From a virus, in the IMG/VR virus record IMGVR_UViG_3300022912_000011, positions 1 to 54,461 of that record: a stretch of DNA of 54,461 nucleotides; one strand, given 5' to 3'. Under the pieces are notes generated by a model. The model saw nothing but the letters and a program-made list of their open reading frames with translations, had not been told where the DNA came from and searched no databases. A program made the translations under genes and the position numbers. This document shows, in pieces, positions 32,197 through 40,834 of this stretch (its first letter is position 1; every line of letters begins with the position of its first letter).

Positions 32197-33804
32197 ATGA
32201 GAGAAGCTTTAATAAAAGGAATGCCCTATGGTCTTAGTAACCGGGGCAACACCACCATGCTCTCTCAATATGAAATGTCTGATTGTCTGAACATAGATTT
32301 GACCAGATATGGATTGCCCACTACGAGAGGGGGAAGTTCAAAGCTGTATGGAACCCCTCTTGAGAGTGGGGCTATGATAAATGGTGGCACAGAGTTTAAA
32401 GATTATGATGGGTTCTATCATATAGTGGTAGCATGTAACGGCAAACTGTTCTACGATCAGTCGATAGACAGAGATACTATAGATATAGGTTTCGCTCAGT
32501 TAGGGGCTGGCCTTACGCTGGATAGTGATAAGGATACTTTCTTTAGCTGGACTACTGCTACAGAGAATAACTACAGTCCTATATTAATAGGCACTGATGG
32601 AGAGAATGAGTTATTTGGATGGAAGGGTAAAGTTGATGGAGTCTATACTGATGTAGAAGAGATTGTCAGTCCAGTGTCAGGAGCCAGAGCAGTAGAGTGG
32701 TTTAATAACTACCTGCTGGTTGGCAATTACAAGATAGATGGCATAAGATATGCCAGTAGGTTATGTTGGAGTGACTTAAGATCACCTACTACTATCTCAG
32801 GACAGGACGATATTTTTGTAGGAAGTGCAGACGACCCCATAGTTGTTATGACTAAAGCTCTGAGGTACATTGCTATACTGAAAGAAGATTCGCTTTGGAG
32901 ATTGGAGATTAACCGTGGAGCAACTTCAACCTATACCCCTGCTGACACTGACCCTGTGCCTTTTGTCCTTGAGCATATCGCTAGTGGCGTTGGTTGTGTC
33001 GCACCTAACGGTGCTGCGGTGTACGAGAACTTCGTTTATTTTCAGGCAAAAGATGGGCTTTATAGATGGGATGTAAGAGGTACTGATGAAGATTCAGTAC
33101 AGAAGATAGACACAAAGATTGACATAGATAACATTGATTGGGATCAAGTAAATCGGGTTGCAGCAGTAGCTTACCCACGAAAAGGGCAGATAAGGTTCTG
33201 GATTCCTGAAGAGTGGGATGATGTAGCTGATAAAGAAAAGAGTTGGTTCTACTCAATACATCATCACCTGAACGATGATAGGCGCAGACCCATGCTCCCT
33301 TCATTCACTAGGAACAAGCTTAAGGCTAATGTGTGCTGGCAGGGAAGGGACATAATAGCTAGGAACAGACTGCCTGTAGAACTTCCTATGATCTTTGGAG
33401 ACAATGACAACACTCCGTATTTATTTGTAGGAACATATGATGGCTATGTGCTGAAGGTGGATACTCCGTGGTATAATGATTATGGAGAAGCCTATGAATC
33501 GTATGTAACTACAGGAGATTTAAATTTAAACACCAGTAGAAGAAAGACAATGAACCAAGCTCATGTCACTGCCGGGTGTCCGATACATCAGAATTGCGAT
33601 ATGACGATTACTCAGTACACTGACTTTGGGAACATTGCTTCTGCTGAAGCCACTTTCGATTTCACTAACAGTGGAAACAACAAGACTGTTGATATGATCT
33701 TAGGTGGTCACGATAGATATACTAAGTTAAAATTCTACACCTATGAAGCTTCCCACGGCTTCAGCCTAAGTTCGTTTGTAGTAGGCTTTGATATTACCGC
33801 ATAA
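32197..33804 (+). CDS. Tail nozzle-like beta-propeller protein (tail tubular B-like)
   Basis: Protein of 535 aa from ATG 32197, 4 nt after the preceding stop. It consists of repeated beta segments: VEWFNNYLLVGNYKIDGI, KALRYIAILKEDSLWRLEI, FVYFQAKDGLYRWDVRG and PYLFVGTYDGYVLKVD. These are characteristic of the beta-propeller nozzle proteins of podovirus tails (T7 gp12 type). It would cap the adaptor ring. Sequence family membership is inferred from the pattern. Confidence 0.65.
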   Translation: MREALIKGMPYGLSNRGNTTMLSQYEMSDCLNIDLTRYGLPTTRGGSSKLYGTPLESGAMINGGTEFKDYDGFYHIVVACNGKLFYDQSIDRDTIDIGFAQLGAGLTLDSDKDTFFSWTTATENNYSPILIGTDGENELFGWKGKVDGVYTDVEEIVSPVSGARAVEWFNNYLLVGNYKIDGIRYASRLCWSDLRSPTTISGQDDIFVGSADDPIVVMTKALRYIAILKEDSLWRLEINRGATSTYTPADTDPVPFVLEHIASGVGCVAPNGAAVYENFVYFQAKDGLYRWDVRGTDEDSVQKIDTKIDIDNIDWDQVNRVAAVAYPRKGQIRFWIPEEWDDVADKEKSWFYSIHHHLNDDRRRPMLPSFTRNKLKANVCWQGRDIIARNRLPVELPMIFGDNDNTPYLFVGTYDGYVLKVDTPWYNDYGEAYESYVTTGDLNLNTSRRKTMNQAHVTAGCPIHQNCDMTITQYTDFGNIASAEATFDFTNSGNNKTVDMILGGHDRYTKLKFYTYEASHGFSLSSFVVGFDITA

Positions 33805-33813
33805 GGAGGTTGC

Positions 33814-34362
33814 ATGGGACTCATTGCTAGATTAACAACTTGGACAGAGGGGAGTGAGCTTTCCCATACGAACCTTAATGCTGAGTTTGATAATATCCAT
33901 GATGAGATAAACGGATTTCTGGATGAGAATAACTTTGACCCTACGGCTCAATTGCCAGATAGTATTCTTGCTCCGATAACTTCATCGGGCATGGTAACAG
34001 ACCCGGCACTGTCGGAGAGTGCTTCTGGAATTCTCAGGTCACAATCTGGAATAGACACAACTGCTGGAAAAGTATGGAAGTATGATGGGACTACAGCTAC
34101 ACTGGCTGATCCTACAGACCCATTGCTCTTGGACTATTTTATCTCTGTAGCTAACGGTATTGCAGGAGAAGGTAATTATCAAGGGGTGGTGGCAGGAACA
34201 TTTACAAAAGGATTGAAGTACCTTGGCACTGCCGGAGCATTGGTAGATAATATTGATGGACTTGCTTCAGGGAGTTGGATTATTCAGATTGGCTTTGCTC
34301 CGACTACAGGCAAGCTGGTGGTAATGAATCCTAATGGTCGTTCATTCGGCAAGAAACGATAG
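33814..34362 (+). CDS. Tail fibre/appendage N-terminal-type protein, 182 aa
   Basis: The N-terminal LTTWTEGSELSHTNLNAEFDN is the anchor pattern found at the start of many phage tail fibres (WT.G..L.H..LNAEF). The rest is Gly-rich beta sequence. At 182 aa it is short, so it may be an adaptor to which the next proteins attach rather than a full fibre. AAGGAGG precedes the ATG. Confidence 0.65.
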   Translation: MGLIARLTTWTEGSELSHTNLNAEFDNIHDEINGFLDENNFDPTAQLPDSILAPITSSGMVTDPALSESASGILRSQSGIDTTAGKVWKYDGTTATLADPTDPLLLDYFISVANGIAGEGNYQGVVAGTFTKGLKYLGTAGALVDNIDGLASGSWIIQIGFAPTTGKLVVMNPNGRSFGKKR

Positions 34363-34370
34363 GAGATGAA

Positions 34371-35234
34371 ATGAAGTTTAAAGACATTTGTAAAATAGGT
34401 GGAGCTATACTTCTTCCATTGATGATCTGGACAGCCGCTATTGTGGACACAGGAATAGCTGCCACTTATAGTAACCTGATGAAGAATGATTCTACATATG
34501 TAGACACTCTTGTTCCTCCACTGGATAGTGCGGCTGTGTATGACAGTCTTGCAGCCAAAGCTTCTGTCGCTCAGTTTGAAGCTGATAGTTCTGCTATGGA
34601 TGATAGCCTTGCAGCTAAAGCTTCATTAGCACAGTTTCTTGCGGATAGTGCTGAAACAATGGACAGTATTGCTCTTAAGTTAGCAATTGATAGATGGCTT
34701 GCTGATTCTGCTAATGTATGGGATTCTCTTGCTGTCCATCGGCAGGACATCAATGACCTTGATCCTCTTGGAGTTCTGCCTGTATTGGATACTGCTAGAG
34801 TAGCTTTAGATTCAGCTCAGCAAGCAGCAGATTCAGCTAACTTAGCTTTGTTACAGATTGATAGTTTAAAATATTATTATGGAGAAGCTGCTGATACTAC
34901 TAGCCCCGGTAAGTTTTATTATTATAATCAGGCTGATAGCTTGTGGCACAGGGCTGGAACAAGTTCATCTATAACTGCTCTTGGGGTTGCTGTTGATTCT
35001 GTTCCTCTTGGGGAGATTTGCAGATACCAGTATACAGGACTCTTCAGTGATGCGGATTATGATAATATTATTCATCCCGGCAAGAAGGTAGTCAACGACT
35101 CTGTTACTGCTGGACTTGTTGCTGTGGTAGACTCTAATCGAACAAACACAAAGAAAATGCAAGGATATGGTGTGGCTCGTGATAGTATAACTATCATGCT
35201 GAACATTGATTCTTGGGTTTGGGTATGGGAGTAA
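34371..35234 (+). CDS. Fibre-like protein with signal peptide and repeated coiled coil
   Basis: Protein of 287 aa. The N-terminus (MKFKDICKIGGAILLPLMIW) and the hydrophobic stretch to about residue 30 look like a signal peptide or anchor. Residues 50-130 carry three related units of about 20 residues (AKASVAQFEADSSAMDDSLA; AKASLAQFLADSAETMDSIA; KLAIDRWLADSANVWDSLA), a trimeric coiled-coil-like stalk. The C-terminal 100 residues are beta-rich and decoration-like. GGAGATGAA is the ribosome site. Confidence 0.6.
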   Translation: MKFKDICKIGGAILLPLMIWTAAIVDTGIAATYSNLMKNDSTYVDTLVPPLDSAAVYDSLAAKASVAQFEADSSAMDDSLAAKASLAQFLADSAETMDSIALKLAIDRWLADSANVWDSLAVHRQDINDLDPLGVLPVLDTARVALDSAQQAADSANLALLQIDSLKYYYGEAADTTSPGKFYYYNQADSLWHRAGTSSSITALGVAVDSVPLGEICRYQYTGLFSDADYDNIIHPGKKVVNDSVTAGLVAVVDSNRTNTKKMQGYGVARDSITIMLNIDSWVWVWE

Positions 35235-35236
35235 AA

Positions 35237-36901
35237 ATGAAAAAACTGCGGATAATGTTAATTCTGATGGTCTTAACTCTATTGCCCACATTGTCATTTG
35301 GGGCAGACTCAAAGGTTGATGCCGATGTGGTTTTGTATAAGCAGCCACTAAATACAATTGATCGTGTGTCTATGCGTACTAAGAACAGTGCGCATTTTGA
35401 AAAAGATTCAATTGGCAGTAAATCATTTATGGTAAATGTAGGTTTGGCTCCTATGCATTGGGATTCTGTTGGTACATGGAAGAGATTTAATTTTGAAAAG
35501 AAAGCTACTGAGAGCGCATTAGCTGCCAAGACTGATAGTAAGGTTGCAGTGGAGTTTGACGAGAAGATAGAACCCGGCCCATTTAAGATAGAATATCAGA
35601 AAGACAAGCCGGGCAGGAATAAGTACACTAAACGTGGCACAAGCATTGAGTTTTTCCCTGCCGACAATATAGCTGATCTGCCTACTACCTTGACTGTTAG
35701 TAGCACAGGGGCAAAAGAAGTTGTAAAGCTGGATTCTGAATCTCCGACACGAGTGGTATGGGGCTATAAATTGGTGGGACATGACACTAAGAGACAGCTT
35801 GCTGAAAACCAACCGATATATGGCTCTGATGGTAAAACAATTAACGGCTATTTTCCTGCTTTGACCGCAGTAGATCAAGATGATGATCCTGTATCTTTGA
35901 CTACTACTATCACGGCTGATAGTATAATTGTGCAGATGGGAGCTTTTACAGAATTTGCTTTGCTTGATCCTACTGTGCATGATACAGTAGTTACTGGTAA
36001 TGCCAGTGCAGAGCATGTTAGAAATACTGTTGGTACAGGGTTTGATCAAACAAGAAATGTGGCCTCTGGTGATGACAACCAGCCAATTAGTTTAGCTGGT
36101 ACTCAGTTTGGATCAAGTACAACAGCCTTTTATCGACAATTTCTAACCTTTGCGCTTGATCAGATGGATGAGATTGTGATACTGGACTCGGCAAAGTTGC
36201 AGTTCAGTATCAGTGATCTTGGTACAGGTGACTCTGCCTTGCATGTTGTTATGGTACGGGGAACATATACTGGCACAAGACATAATGATTGGTTCAATGA
36301 CTTTGATGGTTGGGCAGCTTCAGGAGCTTATGATGTAACTGAGTATGGTTCGGCACATTGGACAACTCATGTTGCTGGTGAAAACTATATCAGCTTTAAC
36401 GCTGAGGGTATAGATTCACTAAAAGAGTACATCAATTCTGATAGCCTTCGTTTGGCTATTTTAACCCAAGATGATGTCAACGGGACATACACAGTTCCTC
36501 AATCTTGTGGGCATGGTACTGCGTTTTATCAAAGGATTGAATTCTTTTATACCGAACCAACTGCCCCCACAATTGCTGCTGTGGAGGGAGACACTACACG
36601 TTTTGTAGATCAGGAAGTGCATGCTGATCTCACAGACAATGGTGGATTTACTTATGAAAGAGGATTCCAATTCTTTATCTACCAAAACAATGAAGATACT
36701 TTAACAAGTTCCAATGTGGGGGATTTCTCCACAGGAGTATTTTCTGATACTCTGGAAGGTCTTGTGATAGATACCAAATATGTTTATCGTCCTTATGTGT
36801 TTGGTTATGAGGATTCGGCTGTTGGGGGTTGGGACACATTGTCCACTGTTAGTGGTGGTGTATTAACAATTGACGGACGTTCTGTCAATACAGCTAAATA
36901 A
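35237..36901 (+). CDS. Large beta-sandwich protein with signal peptide
   Basis: Protein of 554 aa. ATG 35237 is 3 nt after the previous stop. MKKLRIMLILMVLTLLPTLS with SFG-AD is a Sec signal peptide. Residues 240-440 look like a jelly-roll (ILDSAKLQFSISDLGTGDSA ... LRLAIL). Residues 445-540 look like a fibronectin-III-like domain (TEPTAPTI...DTKYVYRPYVFGYEDSAVG). Such domains bind surfaces or glycans. Set among fibre genes, it may be a receptor-binding or surface-display protein. The export signal is unusual for a virion component. Confidence 0.6.
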   Translation: MKKLRIMLILMVLTLLPTLSFGADSKVDADVVLYKQPLNTIDRVSMRTKNSAHFEKDSIGSKSFMVNVGLAPMHWDSVGTWKRFNFEKKATESALAAKTDSKVAVEFDEKIEPGPFKIEYQKDKPGRNKYTKRGTSIEFFPADNIADLPTTLTVSSTGAKEVVKLDSESPTRVVWGYKLVGHDTKRQLAENQPIYGSDGKTINGYFPALTAVDQDDDPVSLTTTITADSIIVQMGAFTEFALLDPTVHDTVVTGNASAEHVRNTVGTGFDQTRNVASGDDNQPISLAGTQFGSSTTAFYRQFLTFALDQMDEIVILDSAKLQFSISDLGTGDSALHVVMVRGTYTGTRHNDWFNDFDGWAASGAYDVTEYGSAHWTTHVAGENYISFNAEGIDSLKEYINSDSLRLAILTQDDVNGTYTVPQSCGHGTAFYQRIEFFYTEPTAPTIAAVEGDTTRFVDQEVHADLTDNGGFTYERGFQFFIYQNNEDTLTSSNVGDFSTGVFSDTLEGLVIDTKYVYRPYVFGYEDSAVGGWDTLSTVSGGVLTIDGRSVNTAK

Positions 36902-36911
36902 TGGAGATACT

Positions 36912-37250
36912 ATGGGAGCAGATAAAGATCGTAGGCATGGGGACTTAGAGATGGCTAGACAGCTAGGAGAGATATGCACATCTGTCTCATACATCAAGGA
37001 AAAGGTGGATGAGACAGATGGCAAAGTTGATAAGTTGGTAGCTGATACTGCTGTGCAAGGCAGTCAGATTGAAGCCCATGAGAAACGTATGGATGCTGTA
37101 GAGCATAAGTGTGCGGCTGTGCAGCAAAGTAAAGTAAGTAGTGGAAGTGCTATTGATTGGATGAGCAAGTATAGAAATACACTCGCAGCCGCTACTCTGT
37201 CTGTAACTACGATTGCGGCTGCTATAGTAGCAGTAGTTAAAATATTTTAA
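36912..37250 (+). CDS. Coiled-coil protein with C-terminal membrane helix
   Basis: Protein of 112 aa from ATG 36912. The N-terminal 60 residues form a heptad-like coil (VSYIKEKVDETDGKVDKLVA), and the C-terminal helix TLAAATLSVTTIAAAIVAVV spans a membrane. The layout resembles XhlA/hemolysin-type or holin-accessory proteins. It precedes the promoter at 37253 and ends the fibre module. Function unproven. Confidence 0.55.
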   Translation: MGADKDRRHGDLEMARQLGEICTSVSYIKEKVDETDGKVDKLVADTAVQGSQIEAHEKRMDAVEHKCAAVQQSKVSSGSAIDWMSKYRNTLAAATLSVTTIAAAIVAVVKIF

Positions 37251-37252
37251 CC

Positions 37253-37281
37253 TTGACTTTTCGAGGGTAAAGTGTTATATT
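37253..37281 (+). promoter_or_regulatory. Sigma70-type promoter for the phosphoesterase/internal-virion operon
   Basis: TTGACT (37253-37258), a 17-nt spacer ending AGTGT, then TATATT (37276-37281) with an extended -10 TG. It starts directly after the stop of the preceding gene. Confidence 0.85.
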
Positions 37282-37323
37282 GCATAAATTTACTTGCAAG
37301 ACCAATACAACTAGGAGGCGTAT

Positions 37324-38190
37324 TTGATAGTAAAAGAATATGTAATCCCTTATCGGTATGGGGAGACAGTTGACTTTGGGTTCTTGGGCGATATTCATTA
37401 CGATGCTATCAACTGTAAACGCACTAAAGTAAAGCAAGATATTCAGTACTTGGTAGAAAAACAGATAAAGGTGTTTGGTATGGGAGATTATTGGGAGGCT
37501 ATGACTCCTGATGATTTCAGATATAATACTGAGAACTTTCAACCTCAATATAGACACATCAATCCAGATAGGGCTGTGTCTCTTATGATCAGAGAAATGA
37601 AGAACCTGCTCAATCCTTTGGGAGATAATCTCTTAGGATTGCTGACAGGGAACCATGAGAATACTCTGAAGCAGAGGCATAAGATAGATATGCAATGGCA
37701 ATTATGTAACGCATTGCAGGAGCAGGACGAGGACGAGATTAAGGAGAGACACCCGCTTGATCTTGGCTACAACTGTGCTTGTCGTATGAAGTTTGTGCAA
37801 GTAGATGAAAGTGGTAATCGGCAGAAGACAAATGTTATGACGTTTAAATTATGGCATGGTGCTGCTTGTCCTGCTACTAGAGAGACAAGAATGACCAAGC
37901 TAATTAAGCATTCAAAGCATTTCCTTTCTGACCTTCATGTAGTTGGTCACTGGCACGATCTTCATTTTGATGACAGGCTTGATCACTTGTACCTACAGAA
38001 TCGTGGAGCGTTGAAGCTTCGCACTACTCGCAGGTACTATGGAATGTCTGGAAGTTATTACCTAGGACACATGGAAGGCGTAGATGGATACGTTGATCAG
38101 AAGGATTATTCTCCTGCTGAACTAGGAATGCTGATGATCAGGGTGAACCCTGAAACACGAGAAATGGAAAGAATAAAAAAGGAGAAGTAA
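37324..38190 (+). CDS. Calcineurin-like metallophosphoesterase
   Basis: Protein of 288 aa. Metal-binding motifs in order: GDIH (Asp22, His24), GMGDYWE (Asp54), GNHEN (Asn109-His110), KLWHGA (His177) and GHWHD (His208, His210). This is a complete calcineurin-like phosphoesterase set. Substrate unknown: it could be a nuclease or a nucleotide/cyclic-nucleotide phosphatase, perhaps countering a nucleotide-based defence. Start is TTG 37324 with AGGAGG 5 nt upstream. It shares a promoter with the GNAT gene, 1 nt downstream. Confidence 0.88.
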   Translation: MIVKEYVIPYRYGETVDFGFLGDIHYDAINCKRTKVKQDIQYLVEKQIKVFGMGDYWEAMTPDDFRYNTENFQPQYRHINPDRAVSLMIREMKNLLNPLGDNLLGLLTGNHENTLKQRHKIDMQWQLCNALQEQDEDEIKERHPLDLGYNCACRMKFVQVDESGNRQKTNVMTFKLWHGAACPATRETRMTKLIKHSKHFLSDLHVVGHWHDLHFDDRLDHLYLQNRGALKLRTTRRYYGMSGSYYLGHMEGVDGYVDQKDYSPAELGMLMIRVNPETREMERIKKEK

Positions 38191-38817
38191 ATGAAACGCA
38201 AGAGACTGAGTATTGATAACTTAGTCGTAATGACTTGGCCTAGCCTTGCAGAACACGGAGATCAATACACCACTAGAGTTTTTGATTCCTTGTATGTGCA
38301 AAATGCAACAAACTTTAATTTTCTGTATCAGAAGAAACTAGTGTCAGATATTGGCACAAAGGGAATTGTCCCACATGATACTTCCTACGACACATGGGCG
38401 AAAGCTCCGCAAGCTTCATACACAGTATTCGAGAAGAGATTGGATAAAGAAAAGAAAGAATACCTCTATCCGATTGCTGTAGCAACAATATGTGATATAG
38501 ATTTGATTAATAGAGTAGGTGAGATCAAGTTCGTTATTAAGCCTTCCTTGTATGGAAAAGGATATACAAGGCTGGTAGCATCAATGATAATAAATGTAGC
38601 GTTTCAGCATATGCTTTTAAACAACGTACTTATTAAAGTTCTTAAAGATAAGTCTGCTTACAAAACAACCAACTCTCTGCTGAAGATACCGGGATGCAGG
38701 AAGGTGGGAGTTATATTCAGCGTGATCGAAGCTGACAAGCAGTTAAGGTCTGTATATCTCTTTCAATGTTCTGAGGAATTCCACAGGAGAGCGAAAGAGG
38801 AAAAGGACAAGAAATAA
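38191..38817 (+). CDS. GNAT-family acetyltransferase-like protein
   Basis: Protein of 208 aa. Residues about 113-160 show the GNAT core: VGEIKFVIKPSLYGKGYTRL, with the acetyl-CoA-binding loop in the place of Q/RxxGxG/A. A helix, a strand (NNVLIKVLKDKSAY) and the NSLLKIPGCRKVG helix-turn follow. It directly follows the phosphoesterase. It could modify a host or phage protein or a small molecule. The substrate is not inferable. Confidence 0.7.
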   Translation: MKRKRLSIDNLVVMTWPSLAEHGDQYTTRVFDSLYVQNATNFNFLYQKKLVSDIGTKGIVPHDTSYDTWAKAPQASYTVFEKRLDKEKKEYLYPIAVATICDIDLINRVGEIKFVIKPSLYGKGYTRLVASMIINVAFQHMLLNNVLIKVLKDKSAYKTTNSLLKIPGCRKVGVIFSVIEADKQLRSVYLFQCSEEFHRRAKEEKDKK

Positions 38818-38830
38818 TTTGGAGGTATGA

Positions 38831-40825
38831 ATGGCAGAATATAATTGGGAAAAAGCTCTAGCTAGGGAGGGATTGTCTGGCACTGGCATTAATTATGAAC
38901 ATGATGCGATGAATTGGGATGTGCCTTATAACCTGACTGACATAGCTGGTGAGTCCATCAATAAGAGAAACTTGGGGGCTGAACAGCTTGGGGGAACATC
39001 CTTAAAGGATGCTCCTATGGAATTCTTAGGGGATGTAAAAAGGACTACAGATCAAGGAGTTCCGGCCTCTTCTCTTGGAGCCACTTCATCCTCAATACAA
39101 ACAGGAGTAGATAACAGGGCTGCTGCATATGACGATAAGTTACAAGACTTTGCTGGTGGAGATGCTGGCATAGCTGGTGTAGGACAGGGAACTCAGGCAT
39201 TGACAGATCAGTTTGGTGGGGAACTCTCTCAGAGGGCGAACCTTGGGGCTGTTGCCGCTCCCCTTCCTCCGCAGATACAAACTATGCTGAATTCTCCAAA
39301 TCCCGCAATCCGTAAAGTAGCTCAGAAAGTTGCTGCTAATATTCAGGCTAATCCTGCTAATCAAGCTCAGACAAGAGTAACAGCAGGGAATCAGGAAGTA
39401 GGCACAGGACAGTTAACTAATCTTGCTGCTCAAGCTTCTCAAGACCCTAATCAACAGATCAGAGATGTAGGAGTGCAGGGACAGGATGCTGCTCGTCAGG
39501 ATGTTTCTGGACTCATGGAAAGAGGCAATGTAGCGGCTGGTGCTTCTGAACAGGCTGCTGCTGCTAACTTTGCTTCCGCTAATATAGGTCAGGATTCTTT
39601 ATATACTTCTGCTAAAGGAGCATTAGAGAGATCACTGCAAGATGTTGGTGGACAAGGAGATGCTCTTTCTGGACTGAGAGATACTGCGGTACAAGGAGCG
39701 CAAGGACTTGACGCTGGTGGAGTTAGCCCACAAGAACAGGAATTAGCCTATAGCTTAGCCACACGAGGTATGGACGAAGAGACTGCACGACATCAAAAGA
39801 ATCTTCAGACATATATGAATTCCATGAATCTTGGAGGTTCGGCTTCGGAACGTGGTGGTATGGGCAACATTATGGAAGAGGATATGAGACAGCGAGAAGG
39901 CATTCGCAGTCAGATAGCCTTAGACGCACTTCGTAGGTCTGGTGAAGAGGGCAGGGCTAATCTTGCTACTCAGAGTCAGATGTATAATAGTATGGCTGGT
40001 CTGGATAGGAGTACTGCACTGCAAGCTGCTGGTGCATCTGCTGACCTTCTTGGCACTAAGTCTCAGGCAGAGCTTGGGGCTGGTCAGGGCTTTGCTGGAA
40101 TGGCTGAAGCACAAGGACAGAGATTTAATCAGCAAGCCGGAATCACCAGTGATCTCGAACAGGGAATACAGGGACGAGAGTTACAGGCTGACATGGCTAA
40201 TCAGGGTGCAGACCAATTCGATAGAGGACTTGAATATCAGAGAGGACAAGACCTTGTAAGCAATATGTCTGATATAAGGAAAATCTCTGATTCAAGGGAG
40301 ATAGCTGCGGCTCAACAGAACCTTGCTACAGGAGCGGCAGAAGAACAGGCTTCACTGGCTAGGAAGCAGTTGCTTGGAACCCTTACTACTCAGTCTGATC
40401 AATTGGCACAACAGGCCGCAGTTGAGAACGAAAGAGCCACTCTTGGTAGAAGGCAGCTTGGTGCTGACTCTGCCGCATCTGCTACTGCTGCTGCATCTAG
40501 GATTATGGAAGTCGAAAACGATGCACAACAGCAGGAATTTAATCAGATACTTCAGTCTGCTAGCTTTGAGAATCAAGCGTATCAGCAGGGACTTGAGAAC
40601 CAGAAACAAGTACTCGGTGCTGCCGATGCGTTGGATACTAGGTATCTCAGAGAAGGTCTGGCGATTGATCAGAGTATACGGAACCAGATGGCTAGCACTC
40701 AAGCACAGGCTATGAATAGAAACCAGATGAAGGAAAGTACTGGATTCTTGGCTGATCTTAATTCAGTGAGTAGCTCTATGAAGAATTTTGGACAAGCTGC
40801 TGGAGCTATGCTGCACGGAGACTAA
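38831..40825 (+). CDS. Internal virion protein, Gln/Ala-rich, 664 aa
   Basis: GGAGG precedes the ATG. Almost the whole protein is Ala/Gln/Gly-rich helical sequence (QDPNQQIRDVGVQGQDAARQ, AAAQQNLATGAAEEQASL), as in T7 gp14/gp15-like ejection proteins. It is the first of three consecutive large genes (664, 721, 2933 aa) that would form the internal core and be injected with the DNA. No enzymatic motif is evident. Confidence 0.65.
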   Translation: MAEYNWEKALAREGLSGTGINYEHDAMNWDVPYNLTDIAGESINKRNLGAEQLGGTSLKDAPMEFLGDVKRTTDQGVPASSLGATSSSIQTGVDNRAAAYDDKLQDFAGGDAGIAGVGQGTQALTDQFGGELSQRANLGAVAAPLPPQIQTMLNSPNPAIRKVAQKVAANIQANPANQAQTRVTAGNQEVGTGQLTNLAAQASQDPNQQIRDVGVQGQDAARQDVSGLMERGNVAAGASEQAAAANFASANIGQDSLYTSAKGALERSLQDVGGQGDALSGLRDTAVQGAQGLDAGGVSPQEQELAYSLATRGMDEETARHQKNLQTYMNSMNLGGSASERGGMGNIMEEDMRQREGIRSQIALDALRRSGEEGRANLATQSQMYNSMAGLDRSTALQAAGASADLLGTKSQAELGAGQGFAGMAEAQGQRFNQQAGITSDLEQGIQGRELQADMANQGADQFDRGLEYQRGQDLVSNMSDIRKISDSREIAAAQQNLATGAAEEQASLARKQLLGTLTTQSDQLAQQAAVENERATLGRRQLGADSAASATAAASRIMEVENDAQQQEFNQILQSASFENQAYQQGLENQKQVLGAADALDTRYLREGLAIDQSIRNQMASTQAQAMNRNQMKESTGFLADLNSVSSSMKNFGQAAGAMLHGD

Positions 40826-40834
40826 GGAGAGACT

